From Acholoe squamosa (lineage: Eukaryota; Annelida; Polychaeta; Phyllodocida; Polynoidae): DNA of 64,000 nucleotides. Shown piece after piece: positions 37,281 through 50,263 of this stretch (the stretch's first letter is position 1; each line of letters begins with the position of its first letter). A model generated the notes under the pieces. The model saw nothing but the letters and a program-made list of their open reading frames with translations. It was not told the DNA's origin and made no database searches. Location: NCBI GenBank assembly GCA_949317995.1, contig OX439038.1, forward strand, positions 63,198,813-63,262,812, given 5' to 3'. The translations under genes were made by a program, and so were the position numbers.

Positions 37281-38171
37281 CACTGCAAAAATGGTGTTTA
37301 GATTTTAACCATGTTTAGGTCTAAACATGTTTAAAATCTAAACATATAGGTCAGTTAGGTGTCTCATCAACTACACATTTAGGAAATGAACACTTTTATT
37401 CTAACTACATAAACATTTTTGGTAAACATGTTTAGATGTTTAGAGTTTAAACAGCTGAATAATAGGTGTTTAGATTTAAACATCAATATGTTTAGATGCT
37501 TGGATGTGGAATCCATACCAGGTAGCAGCACTACCTTTGAATGGACTATCTGCACACAATTGTAATCAATTGTTGTGACAAGTGTCCCCAAATCCCATGT
37601 TTATCGTTGTTTCTTTTTATTGAATGTCATGAGAATAGGAATAGCAATAGAAAATTGACTAGATTCTTCTTACACCAGCATCATTACCATAGTCAATATG
37701 CTCCATGACTTACACCTATTTCATGTTATTTTGGAATGGATAAAGCAATGTCCTTGCTGCCAAGCTGCTGTACTTTCTCAAGTCTCTCATAGAGTGTACA
37801 TACATGTGTATATGTGTAGCTGTGGCTGACATCTTTGGAAACTTTGACATGTAGATAAATACCTGCTGATGTCCCCCAGGAAATGAGAAAGCAAACAAAA
37901 GATATTCCTTTATTTTTTCAATGCATACATGTCTGCAAATCCTAACCCTAACAAATCACATAGACATCTAAACACAAAAATTCATAAACTTTAAGCACAA
38001 AATTTCATAGGTATTTAAACACAAATTTTAAACCTAAACACCTACATTTCTAAATACCTGAGCTAAGCACATTGTTTGGCTAAACATGTTTAGGAAATTA
38101 ATGTGATTACAAAAACGTTGCAAGAATATGTTTAGAATTGTGTTTAGGATCTTAATCCCATTTTTGCAGTG
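37281..38171. mobile_element. 891-bp TA-flanked MITE filled with GTTTAGA/TCTAAAC words
   Basis: Ends CACTGCAAAAATGG and its inverse CCATTTTTGCAGTG; TA at 37279-37280 and 38172-38173. The word GTTTAG, or its complement, occurs about twenty times in both orientations, concentrated in the outer 200 bp of each side. No coding frame. Same length class and build as the elements at 8487-9364 and 23187-24068 but with a different word. Confidence 0.8.
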
Positions 38172-38487
38172 TAGAGCTATCTATCCAGAGATCAATGTAT
38201 ACATATAGATCTCTCAATCTAACCATATCAGTGCTTTACAAGAATCCGTGGTAATAGTCTTTCAATTCGCTACATCATGGTCTCCCTCCGTTCGAGTAGC
38301 TGTCTGACTCGTACTCGCGCCCACATGTACTCCCCCCATAGCCGGACCGTGTCAATATCTTCCTCTTTTTTTCTTTAATATCTCCCATCTCCTCACACTT
38401 CCCAAGTGAACACGCTTAACAGTGGTGACTACAGGGGCGAGTCTGGTCGTCTATAGTAACGAGAACTGCACACCCATGAACATCCTG

Positions 38488-38827
38488 CAGAGGCGTAGGA
38501 AGCAAATCTTCATTGGGGGGAGGGCAGCGGGGCCCCCACCTCGACCACCTTGAATTGACAGCTCAAGCATAATAGCGGCTATACATAACTATCATAGATT
38601 TGTATAAAAAAGTAATTTTTGATGAATTTGGATCTGATTTGAGGGGCAGGGCCCCATTTTCCTATACCACTACTATTTCAATCTAATTTGAGATGCAAAG
38701 TCTTAGCTTCTTGTTCAATTCATTATGAATTCTTGACCAATTTTTGGGGGGCCCAGACATACTCAGGCCCTACCTGCTTTGTGATTGGGGGGCCCAGGCC
38801 CCCTGCCCCCCCTTTCCTACACCCCTG
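38488..38827. mobile_element. hAT-like MITE with 8-bp target duplication
   Basis: CAGAGGCGTAGGAA at the left and TTCCTACACCCCTG at the right are inverted ends. AACATCCT flanks both sides (38479-38486 and 38828-38835; one extra G lies inside the left copy). An 8-bp duplication with CAG/CTG-type ends is typical of the hAT superfamily. G- and C-tracts lie near the ends. No transposase. Confidence 0.8.
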
Positions 38828-38835
38828 AACATCCT

Positions 38836-39840
38836 ATATCCCCTAATGCCTCACACACTGCAACCCATACGTGATGAAGAGTGATTACTTTCAAACAAGG
38901 GGACAGAACAAATGAAAGGAATAATTGAACCCTCTGCTGGGTTAATAAAAAATCTCCTAGAAAATATAAATGTCCAAAGAATATATAAAACACCTATGCG
39001 TCCATGAGCATGCTCAGCAAAGTCAGGGGCACTGTTGTGAGTTATGCATTGAGAAACCACCACCCTCTTTATTATGTCCTCCCCCCACCCCCATATTGGG
39101 CACCATCTCACCTTACCCTACCCTCCTCCGCGGGCTGCACAGACTGTCGAGGCCATATTCGTTACCCTCATATTGGATTGAGTTGTCTGCGTCTATCCTC
39201 TTAGGGAATACCATTGGTGTCCAGCTTTGAACTATACCCTATAACTTGATAATCTCCGCACTCCAACTCCTCGTTGATGCCACATTTTTTCTAGACAGGG
39301 CGTCTTGTGTGCATGTAATATCTGGCTGCAAGGAAATCAAATCTAGAAATTCACTGATAACTGGAATTGAGCGTTTCAAAACGAATTACTAACTATATTT
39401 TGGAACTGGGGTATACATATATGATTATGTACACTGTATATATAAGAATAGCGTATTGTGTCCGAGTGTTCCAATCATGTTAACTGTATTTGATGAAAAG
39501 CATACATGTACGATTATGAGGTTGCCAAAAGAGAAACATGTTCACAAATCTAAACCCAAATGATAAAGCCCCAGTAGTCCAACGCTCAGTGAAATAAAAC
39601 TCGAATTTATAATATGCTGTCCCTTGTGGTAAATTCAGGCACTTATTCTGTAACACTTCCTCATATATCAATATTATAGTATAGGTATAGAATATTATCC
39701 TAAAAGAAAATGAAGCTGAAAGGCTCACGGCATTTCCAGCAATATTCCAATACGAACAGCTCACTGTTGATCTTGTGAGCAGCTCGGGCGAGGGTCAGGA
39801 ACACCTGAGGAGAAAAAGATTAATCTTACTAAAGGTTCAG
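38836..39840. other. non-coding interval
   Basis: Short frames only, none with a motif. Nothing else seen. Confidence 0.4.
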
Positions 39841-39876
39841 CTGCCTGAGTGATTGCATGCCCGTGTGTGTTTTAGG

Positions 39877-39877
<1 letters not shown>

Positions 39878-39941
<64 letters not shown>

Positions 39942-40175
39942 GAGCCTGTGTGTGTGGGGTGAACATCTAAGAGAAAGATAGAGAGAGAGATAGAGAGAGC
40001 CTGTGTGTGTGGGGTGAACATCTAAGAGAAAGATAGAGAGACAGAGACAAATAGACAGACATAGACAGAGAGACCGCGAGGCACACAGAGAGACAGAGAA
40101 ACACAGATAGAGACAGAGAGACAGAGACAGAGGGGGGGAGAGACAGGGACAGAGAGCCTGTGTGGGTGGTACATC
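39878..40175. repeat. (GA)n microsatellite and 55-bp tandem repeat
   Basis: About 58 bp of GA repeats followed by a unit TAGAGAGAGCCTGTGTGTGT (about 55 bp) repeated at 39936, 39991 and, degenerate, about 40152. GACAGAGA-rich sequence links them. Minus-strand Ser-Leu frames of 105 and 147 codons are artefacts. Confidence 0.9.
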
Positions 40176-40280
40176 TAAGAGAGAGACAGGGACAAACAGA
40201 CAAGACATACACAGAACTAAACGACCTGGTGATTCCCCAGAGGGCGAACCCAAGAGGGAGCTCCCCGAGGGGTGGATCAA

Positions 40281-42356
40281 CCATAATGTATACGCCTGGG
40301 AGGTTAGTTCTGTATTTATTTCATGTTTTATTGCTTAAATTTAATGAAATTAACATCTAAATAAGTCACGTGAACAGCAGTGTGGATCGAGACATATTAC
40401 GCCATTGGGGGTGTGGCGTACAGCCCTTCAATGCTATCCCTATGGGCCGTTGTTATTCACATGAAATAAAGACAGAGAGAGGGAGGGAGAGGGATGTATT
40501 AGATATGGTGAGCCTATGAGTTATTACACATCAGGCGCCCTTGGGCTTGAACAGTGTCTCTGTTGCTGGCCTGGACAAAGAAGGAGCCGACTGGTAATGT
40601 GACTCAAGCATGCACACAGCGTAGGTAAAGATGCCAAAAATAATCATGTTTGGCTATTTCAATGGTAATACATGTACTTAGCTTGGAGAGAAAATATCAT
40701 CTCAACAGATTTCATATTGCCTACCATTTGATTTAAAGGTAGCACGCACAACTGAGGATATGCAGACCTTACCCTTGTGTATAGAAGCAACCCAATAAGA
40801 AATGGAGCATTGGTCATGCTTGTCCACGCTTGGCCCAATAAAGGCCGACATTGGCCTAATATAAGCCAATATTAACCCAATGTATCCTTGCTAGCTGGGA
40901 AAGGAGCTAATCTTTGTATTGAAAGGGGCAAGGATTTCAGTTGGGGGAGGGTACTATAGTTGTATACATGTGCATAAAGGCTCAGTGCCCCCCCCTTCGC
41001 TCTTCCAATTTGCCAGTATCATCATGCCAAGTTTGTAAGTAATATATAGGGCTTGATCTGTCGAGTGCTATTTCACTACCTCATATAAAAGATAATGGTT
41101 TAAATAGGCCTTTATTAATAACCATGTTCAGAGGGTTGCTTACAATTCGGGAGAGGGGCGGTATGTTAAGTGGAAATCACATCAGTACACATCCATGTGT
41201 CAGAGATATTGGGTCTATGTAGACTTTATGAAAGTGTCCGCTGTATGTTTTTGATATTTGGTAGCATATCATCTTCTAATCTCTGGGTATCTTGACAGAT
41301 CAGTCTGCGAGCCATATTTCAGGTTGCGAGCGTGATCTCTAAAACATGATCAGCTGTAAAGTTATGCCAATCATGAATGTATAAATCACCATGAATTAAT
41401 CTTCTATCCCAATGTGCACACAGCAGCTGATTTAAAATGAAAATATCAAAAATATTTCTGTCTAGTAAACAGATTAAAATATGATCGAAAAGGGGTGACC
41501 GTCTAATTGGTTTCATTATGCATAGGACCTAATACGGTACATTATATTGAAACCCAAAGTCCATATGGACACTAGTGAGTCGTTTAGGCCATACAAATCC
41601 TTACAAAGTCGGCTGATTAGAGCATAATATACCCCTATAGACTTATGGACTAAATGGACTGAGAGGGGAGAGGGTTGAACAGAGTGAGGTGAAGGTTACT
41701 GAGAGATTGAAGGATTAGGACAGATTGAGAGGCGTTAATAATAACCAATGCACATAGGGCCTAATTTGGCTCTCATTAGCTGTCTGGGCCATACAAATCA
41801 ATCTTAAAAGTCTATAACTTAGAGTACTATTTGCTCCTGTTTACTTTGCTCTGAAAGTGCAGATTTACAGAATCTTTCTAATTTTATCATACGTGAATCG
41901 ACCAGATTCATTGCATTTGTGAAGTGTCTCACCATGCAAATACCATGTGGACCCCTCATGATTCACAAGAGGTTGGTCAAAATCTCAAAGATCAAATGAA
42001 ATGGGCAGGGGACATGTAGGAGACCGAGTGAAGCGGTTTTTGTGTGGGTTTCAAGCTGAACATAAAATATCGGGATCTGATTTAAGATCTAAAGGTACCA
42101 TTGTTTGATTACTCTTAGAAGATTGATGCTGGGGCATTTAGAAGGGCTGGTAGCTAGAAATCACTACTTTCTCTCTAAGGTTTCTCTCTAAGGTAGGTTA
42201 ACCTAGAGACGTCCACATACCTTGAGACGTCCACCCAACAAAATCGCCGTTGGCATTGATTTTGCTGCTAAATCCACTTTATATCAGCTGGTTGATTCAA
42301 TGCAAATCAATGATCTAGCAATGTTGATTCATTTAGCTAAGCCATTTTAAGGTCAC

Positions 42357-42358
<2 letters not shown>
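40281..42358. other. non-coding interval
   Basis: A partial direct similarity (TTTAGGCCATACAAATC near 41584 and CTGGGCCATACAAATC near 41785) is the only structure noticed. No gene recognised. Confidence 0.35.

Positions 42359-42402
<44 letters not shown>
42359..42402. repeat. (AT)n microsatellite
   Basis: Uninterrupted AT dinucleotides. Confidence 0.97.
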
Positions 42403-42404
<2 letters not shown>

Positions 42405-43465
42405 GAAAAAAATGCATTACCAGAGTTCTTCGTTGCTAGTCCTTAGAATACTTAGATTGACTATGCATGCTCTACAGCAATACAGACGTCATTCAATATA
42501 GTCCCAGTCACCAGATGTATGATACGTGCATCACAAAGACTTAATCTGTCAGTGAAACATTGCATGTTAGAAGACAAAAGAAGACCAATCTGAAGACAGG
42601 CTGTAGTTGCGTGATGGTTCAACAGGAGTGTAGTATGCACCACATGTAATTAGCAAAATGACATAATAAGAACCTCTTAGTCTGTATAAGGAGACAAAGG
42701 CCAAGGAAAGGATAAAAATAGTAATAATATTCCGACAAAAGCCATCCAACTGCGTCACATGTCTGGGAGGCCTTGTATATGAGCCCTGGAGTTCATTTCT
42801 TAAACCATGATTACCCACTTCAAGATGTACCAAAGTTTCCATCCCAGACATTTTGGACCTCCAATCGATGATTAGTCAGATGCGTCTGCTCTAGCCACTT
42901 ACAATAATGCACAGGTGAGATGTATTTGTTCAGCTTCAGTGGATGCTGCCTTACTAAAACAGGCTTTCTGCAGCAGAAGGAATCTTTGGCTCAGTTTTAA
43001 TTTGTGTGACTCAACTAGGTAAAACACCCCTACGCAGGGGATTTTCCTCAATTGGCCACCGGGGCCATTACAGGGCAAAATTAAGTCTAAAATGCATATT
43101 ATAGCAAGACTATCTCAACTGTACATGCTATTCTATCCTGTTCAACTTTCCATGAACCAAGCGTTACACTTTACCAATATGCAAAAAAAAAGAAGGAAAT
43201 GTCCATTTTCATACAAATACGCTCTCAAGGTGGAAATATTATGATTGGAGTGAGTGAGTAATAGATGTTTAACGCCATTCCGACAGCTAAGGTCATATTA
43301 ATGGCGAGAACTACATTATAAACACAATTTCACAGGGGAATGTGTCAGTGCCCGCGCATATGTGCACCACACACATTCTGAGGGGTTAGGAAAGAGGAGA
43401 GATTACAATAGTCCACATAATGAGCACATGGAAGAACTTCTGAGAGAGAACCTCTATCCAAGGGG
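42403..43465. other. non-coding interval
   Basis: A 94-codon minus frame at 42567-42851 contains a hydrophobic stretch (NIITIFILSLAFVSLYRL) but has no family motif or splice support. I leave it uncalled. Confidence 0.3.
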
Positions 43466-43690
43466 TACAGAATACATCGCCATGCAATAATCTCATTATC
43501 ATTACATCAATTAATCATGGACATTTTTGTACTTCAGAGCTAATTTATATCAGCCTCTATTAAATGACTACAGAATACATGATCATATCGCCATGCAGTA
43601 ATCTCACGATCATTATGCCAATTAATAATGGACATTTTTGTGTCTAGTGCAGCCTTATCTAGTTCAGAGCTAATTTCTATTAGTTGAAAT
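43466..43690. repeat. imperfect tandem duplication, ~105-bp period
   Basis: CAGAATACAT..CGCCATGCAATAATCTCA at 43469 recurs at 43571, continuing through AATTAATCATGGACATTTTT and TTCAGAGCTAATTT. The second unit carries a 20-25-bp insertion. Confidence 0.8.
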
Positions 43691-43967
43691 CAGTGTCAGA
43701 GAGTGTGAAGCTCCCTTCACCCAAACCAATACCAATGTCCATGTCCTGCAGCACAATAGTCGCTGCCTGTTCTGATCGACTTGATCTCTATGCCAAAAGG
43801 CTGACAGAGTGCTAGAAATGTGACTGGTCCTGAACAGATTAGTAATGCTCTTGTCAGATGGCACTAAAAGGTTGGAATGTGATTTCGTCTGAAAGGGTGA
43901 CATCCCTCGTAGACTTCTTTAACTGCCATGCACAGGCAAGCCAAAATGTCTATGTGGGCATATCCGT

Positions 43968-43968
<1 letters not shown>

Positions 43969-44010
<42 letters not shown>

Positions 44011-44011
44011 C
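43969..44011. repeat. (GA)n/(GACA)n microsatellite
   Basis: GAGAGAGAGAGA followed by about eight GACA repeats. Confidence 0.95.
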
Positions 44012-44017
44012 TACTAA

Positions 44018-45325
44018 AGCTACATTGTGGGGAAAATTTTGACTGTGCACTGTGGGGTTGGGAAAAAGTACAATCTCTCATCGCGGGGAGCACATTTCAT
44101 ACATGTACATATGTAGATTCTGGGGTTAAAATGTCTGAATATAGTGGGGTCATGTTGTTATTCATTCATGAATATATTTAATTAAATAACACACCAACAC
44201 ACACTGAGACAGATACATGTTCACACTGACCATCCCCTCTTCTCCCCACTTGGTCAAGTCACCAGTTAATTTTCAGGTCCCCAGTTGATAGGTGACCTTC
44301 CAAGTCCCCAGTTCTAGCAAAAGCAGGAAACCCACTAGTCAGGGTCCGTTTTCAGGCAGGATATGTGACGGGTAGCCTGGGCATTTTTTTTTGTTAAAAT
44401 TGTGTTTAGACTCAAATTGTCCTAATTCAACCCTATAAACAATTTAAAACAAAAAAAAATGCCCACCACCCCTTTATTAAGCCTCTTTTGTACATTTGGC
44501 TCCAGACTACCAAGAAAGCGGCTTCCATGCCCTTTGAAATGCACCTAAGATCAAGTCGATCGGACTAGCGGTTGCTGAGATATTTAATTTTGAAGATTTT
44601 AGCAAAAGTATCGTAAAAGAGTCCCTATTCAATATGTTAAACTATGAGTTCTCTGTTGGGTGTGGAGTCTGGATAATGGCTCAGTGGGCATTACCTCTTG
44701 CATCTACATGATGCAGGCATCATCTGCTCGCCATAGGACTATTTGGGAAAAAGTGCCTCCACTGCGTGATGGGGTCCGTAAAAGAAAGATTTTGCTCTAG
44801 CTCGTGAACCGTTGCACTTAGAAACACGGGGCCCGGTGCAGATCGAAGCTTATTGCAAGGGCTTTCAGCCAAATGTGTTGAGGCTGAGGAGTTGAAATGA
44901 AGCATGTCAACCTATGCTCTCTTCGTCACACACAGGCAAACACACGCACATGAATTTAAAGTTCGGATTAAATTGGGATCAACTGTATCTTTTTATGTTG
45001 TGTCGAATGTCTGTAATCATGGGGTTACTGCTATATGTGGGAAGCAATGTCTGTCATTATGGGGTTATCGTGTCTGAATATGTGGGGTGCAATGTTTACT
45101 GCTCACTAGGGGGCAGTAGGTGCTGGTACTGTCTGAAATATGCACAGACAAATCGTGTCGTTCTCACAGACACAATACAGTGTGGGGTTGTAAAAGATTT
45201 CCATCCCAATGACCCCGGAATACCAGTTTACACCAATTTGAGTGACATTCATTGTGGGGTCAATCCCACAACAACAAAAAAACTCACAATGTAGGATTCT
45301 ACTTGTAGATGACCCCACTACATAG
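44018..45325. repeat. dispersed TGTGGGGT word array
   Basis: TGTGGGGT, TATGGGGT or AGTGGGGT occurs about nine times (near 44024, 44049, 44145, 45018, 45058, 45088, 45180, 45252 and inverted near 45311). Four occurrences share a longer block AATGTCTGNNNATNTGGGGT. (GACA)n tracts lie on both sides. The element boundaries are unclear. Confidence 0.4.
44370..44472. mobile_element. ~100-bp foldback MITE
   Basis: GGGCATTTTTTTTTGTTAAA (44379-44403) pairs with the complementary arm at 44439-44464, separated by a 35-bp loop. No obvious target duplication. Confidence 0.7.
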
Positions 45326-45335
45326 CTCTTACAAG

Positions 45336-45457
45336 TCCAGACAGACAGACAGACACAGAAAGAGACAGACAGACACAGAAAGAGACAGACAGACAGACAA
45401 AGGCAGACAGAGATACAAAACTTTCAAAAGAGACAGAGAGACAGAGACAGAGGAGCG
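45336..45457. repeat. (GACA)n-rich microsatellite
   Basis: Interrupted GACAGACAGACA and AGAAAGAGACAGACAGACAC runs. The frames through it are artefacts. Confidence 0.9.
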
Positions 45458-46268
45458 GGGGGAGATTGAAATTTGTCTGGCATTTGAAAATATGAGTAAG
45501 TGTTATAATATATAGGGTTGCATGCCATCAATTCTCTAAAGTTCTGTTTTTGTTGGAGCAACGAAGGGTGTGTCAGTGAGAATACGTCCAACTGTGAGGG
45601 GGGAGAGCTTTTTGGACAACAGTTATATAAGATAAACATCAGTGCATGGTGATTTAATTGCAATACTGACTGTTCTCTTATGTACCCCTTTATGTTCAGC
45701 TTAGAAAATGGATGCTCAAGGTCAGCAATGATGTCCTTTTGAAACCTGACACTAGTTTGTTGCATTGAGCGAACTTGCATAGTGCAAGATCAAAGCAATA
45801 TCAGTTTATAGAAAATATGCACCTAGGTATACATTTATATTACCACATAAGCCACTAGCGGGAAACATTTCAGTTAAAGAGAAAGAGATAATTGCATCCC
45901 CTTTTTTCAAATTAAAATAACCTTTTATTCCAAAATTTTCAGACTATATCTATTTCAAAGGAAGTAAGGTTTACAGGCCCCAACCCACAGATATAATAAG
46001 GTAGCCAAATGCTTCCTCACGACGGTCTGCGTAGGCGCATCATAATCGGATCATGGTGACAGTAACGACTCGAGCAGCTCCTTTTGAGCTGGTTGATCTG
46101 CTCAGACAGTGTGGGACAACATCTGTGGAGAGTGTGTAGATTGTATACATCATTAATTAGTTTCAGTCGATGTGGAGAGTAATACTTAGGCTTCCTATAG
46201 CAATGTAACCATTCATGATTGTAGAATAGCCGCTAAGGTTTTGAAGATCCTTTGACTTCTTCTCTAGT

Positions 46269-46406
46269 CAGTGGCGCCCCCCTTTTTCCCAGTACTTAAG
46301 AGTTTAACTACATATTTTGGACCCCAAAATTTGCCTAAAAATAGGGGGTGATCCCCCTCCATTTGTGCCGCGCCCCCTCCTTTTCCAAATCCTGGATCCG
46401 CCACTG
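46269..46406. mobile_element. 138-bp MITE with CAGTGGCG ends
   Basis: CAGTGGCGCCCCCC at the left and GGATCCGCCACTG at the right. The central AT stretch lies between GGGG/CCCC tracts. The CAGTGGCG terminus is common among invertebrate hAT-like MITEs; no clear target duplication is seen. Confidence 0.6.
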
Positions 46407-46990
46407 TGCCAAGCACAAGTAATAAATGTGCTAGGTCAAATCAACAATGTAGTGTGAGGAGTAGGTCTTCCTGGAGAGACAGGACGGGAGTGGGTGGGAG
46501 TGGTCTGTCCGAATACTTTCAAGAATCTGTATTAAATAGGATATACAACCTGGTCTTGCTCATGACTATCAATTCATTACAGCCAGAATTCATAATAGCG
46601 TATTGAGATGTATACCCCCAGAAGAATAAAATAACGGAAATGGGACCAACGAGATCATTTCCTCTAATCTTTATTAAAAGCGTTTGCACACAATTGTATG
46701 TACAGGCATCTATTTCACTGAAGTCAAATTTAAAGAGGGGCTGTCTAAGACCTGTCGGCTGGATTGAAATAAGCATAATGCAAACAATCCTTGCTCAGGC
46801 AGGTGTCGTTACTGTGCCGCCGAATATGCACTTATTTGTATAAATTATTTATGCGTATACATGTGTTATATATAAATATGGATGTTCCATGCGCATGTGC
46901 TTGGTGTTTTACTGTTGATGAAGCCGGGTTCTGCAGCAAATGTGTATTTAGACAGCAATGTCAGGTACCATAAAACCAAGCTGTTTGATT

Positions 46991-47136
46991 GCTCATTGTC
47001 GCCCCCTACACAAAACCGTCCACACTATATACACATAGGACCGCCACCTACAGGCAGTCATGTACACTACAGGGTATCACATGATCCACACATCGTTCCT
47101 GCCCCAGTTTGATTGTTGCTGTCCTCGAGTCCACAC
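46991..47136 (+). repeat. split direct repeat A1
   Basis: Starts GCTCATTGTCGCCCCCTACA and ends TCCTCGAGTCCACAC. It is nearly identical to 52674-52814 in the same orientation (a few base changes and a 5-6-bp gap). Together with B1/B2 it gives the order A1-ORF-B1-A2-B2 of Ngaro/PAT-type tyrosine-recombinase retroelements. The homology stops abruptly on its right, next to the inverted-repeat element at 47150. Confidence 0.75.
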
Positions 47137-47149
47137 ATGAATATAATTG

Positions 47150-50100
47150 GCCAAATTTTTGAACATGGTACTTTTAGCATTTTCCAGGGTTTTTAAGCTT
47201 TACCTACCAATAGGGTCAAAGCCTGTGCACTTGCCTGGCATTTTTTGGTTTCATTCAAGAGAAAACATCCTAAGCTTTCAAATGAGAGTAAACTTTAGTG
47301 AATCGGACCATAATTTTTTTGAGTTATGGGTCTACAGAGTTGAAAAATGACCAAAAAGTGTGTATTTTGCTTAAAAAATACAATTTTACACACCCCCCCA
47401 CATGTTGCTTATACTGTACAACACCCCTAAAAATCAGTTTTGGAATTCAATACATATGTTAACTCTGAGATCCAAAAGGTTTTAACCTGATGTAAATGGT
47501 AGATTTTTTCCCCCCCTTCATACTGAATAAAGGTAGCATTATGCTACTCCCTGCTAAAAAATAAAACTTCTCAAAATACCAATGAAATATTCTGTTTCTA
47601 CCATCCATGCTGCACTTGATTTTGAGGGACATTTAAGGGGTTTATATGGTGTAAAAAAATTGCGGCCACACCCATTTTCTTTTAGTCCTGGCCCTAAAGT
47701 GTATTGGCTTACACATTTTTGAGCAGGGAGTAACATTTAACATTTTGGTTAATGAATCAAATTCTACTGCTTCCATACAGTAAATTTTTGCTTTGCATAT
47801 TGTATTAGCACCTCCTAATTAATCATGAACAAAAATTGGTTCCATATTGACTCTTTGTGCCATTTGTAGACCATAAAATATGATTGGATGTTACTCTCTG
47901 CTCAAAATTCTAAGTCCTTTCGCTCTAAACCAGATGATATCTCTGTCGTCCCTTGCATGGCGCATCCATACAGGTCTTTTCTAATCACAACAAGGACACT
48001 TCCACCTATCGTTTGATCCTCTTTCTGTTCAATTTTACTGACAATTGTTATTCCTAAAGCAAAAGAAAGGTAAGGGATCAGCCAAAAATTCACCTTTATA
48101 AAACCGTAGTGTTGTAGATTTTAATAGAATAGTAGAGAATAGACCTGTGACACATAGCGCGGCAACTTGTAATCTTGTGTCTAGTGATAGAATAATAGGA
48201 AAGCTAACTTCAAAGGCAATTAAAGGTTGTACCATCTGGCTTACCCTGTAACTCTTGTGCTGCCTTGTACTACTAGGTCTACTACCGAGAAGTTCTGCCT
48301 GCCCATAGATGACCACTACAAATGGTAGAGGTGGGCATGTTCAATGACCCAGAACCATATGCACCAAGGACCCCAGAATGACTAGGGTTGTGTGTGACAG
48401 TCCTACCAACCCCAAAAGCATACAGCTGGTCACAACCCCCGCCCCACCAAACTGGTAACCCCTCCCCTCTGTAGACAGGGTACACCAAGTTTAGCATTTG
48501 TCTCCCCATAGAGATTTATAGAGATTCTAAACAGTAAATATCTTCTTCAAATACAGAATATATGATCCAAATGTACCATAACCCCGTGAGATGAAACCTT
48601 TAGTACATATATACAGCAATTTCAGACCACAGAATTATCAGATAAAGCCTACAGAGATGTATTGGTGAATCTTAATTTTGTCTTATGCTAATCTTCCATA
48701 GAGCTCCAGGAGCTGAAATGTCTAATCTAATCATAAAACCCAAACTAAACATATATCACAAAAACAAGTTATCTACCATTAGTACATACATATGCTGATA
48801 ACAATGCCTCAATATTGTGCCAAAATAGTCTATAGGAGAAGAACAGTGAACGAAAATAGAAATCAGGGCTCCCCTATCCCTTACACCGTGGCGACTCTGA
48901 ACCATTGACAAGTCTACAAGTCTCACTAGTAGGACTTAGAGTCGCCGCGCTAATAAGATGTACAAAGGTGTAGGGCACATGTTGATATACTTTATTGGGG
49001 TCCAATGCTTTTATTTTGATCAAAACTGATGTTGTCCGTCAGCAAGTGGTGGAATTTTGCCATTATTTCTTAATGACTGGGTGTTATATGGGGTTGAAGC
49101 ATGTCGCCTGCCCGAGCCCTATGTGTGTTACTCCCTGCTTAAAAATAGATTCCGCTGCTAAAACTCACTCTCCTGTCTGTCAGTTATCAAAATGTGTACT
49201 TATGATATCCTTCTGATAGATTATACACTTCTGCATCTTCCTGCAGTATTTGGTTATGATCCTAATACTTTAAGTGTCTGTTTGAGTGTGGAAATTCCAA
49301 AAATCTGCATCGGACCTAAAGATTTATCCTACTTTTTCACATCTCATGTCCCTGATATTGTAAAGATTACTGTTTTTCTGGCTTTTATGATAGATGTACC
49401 CCTCACTTATTCAAAAGATGTGTTATATGTTACCTACATGCAGTTATTTAGCCCCACTACCCCAATCAATGGGGGAATTTGAATTTTGAGCAGAGAGTAA
49501 CACCTGATAGGAACATGTTTTAATTTTTTTGAGGAATATCCATCAAACTCCACCTACTACTGTTTCATCTGCTTTTTATGGAGTCCTCCTAACCTATTTA
49601 TGTAGATTTGTGTACATAATTTGCACTTTGTGCTAATTGGGGGGTGAAATTAATTTTGAGTAGGGAGTAACGTGTTACTCCCTGCTCAAAAAAGTCAAAT
49701 TGTGGTCCAACTTGTGACCAGTTCTATCACAAACTACTGCTAGATATGGAACAGATGGTAGTTGCATATTAAAGTATGCATATTGAAGTTAATATGGATG
49801 AATGTTGGTGATTATTTGACCACTTTTGACAAAGCTAGATGAAAATTGGGGTTTTAGAAAAAAATTCTCAGAAAAATCAGTCAATGACAAAAGTTCAATT
49901 TCCGATATCTCGGAAAGTTTTTAAAGGAACATATTGATTTTTTGAATCATGATACATACTTACTAGTAGATGTTGTAAATGGATTTAGGAGTCATTAGGA
50001 TATAGTTAAGAGGTATATCCAGTTGGTATCTGAATTTTGAGCAGGGAGTAACACAAATTACAACAGATTATCTTTGAACGCTTATAAAAACGGACCCGCT

Positions 50101-50243
50101 AGGAGTTGCTGTGTATGTTGGGTGTTTTTACGTAGCCAAGACATTGCCCTTTGAATGTAGTAAAGTTGTTTTAGCTTATTTTGAGTTTCACTGTTTTTGC
50201 TTTGTCAGGGCCAAAAGTACCACATTCAAAAATTTGGCCCACT
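47150..50243. mobile_element. 3.1-kb TIR element filled with TTACTCCCTGCTCAAAA words
   Basis: GGCCAAATTTTTGAACATGG (47150) and its inverse ending CATTCAAAAATTTGGCC (50243) form ends of about 35 bp. The word TGTTACTCCCTGCTCAAAA occurs in both orientations at 47543, 47716 (inverted), 47889, 49126, 49483 (inverted), 49653 (inverted), 49674 and 50034 (inverted). The 49653/49674 pair makes an 18-bp-arm palindrome. No transposase frame. It appears inserted into the YR element just after A1. Confidence 0.65.
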
Positions 50244-50263
50244 AGTGTATACATTTTCTTTGT

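Noticed and set aside
39837..40284. 147- and 105-codon Ser/Leu-rich minus frames
   Set aside because: Translated GA/GACA microsatellite.
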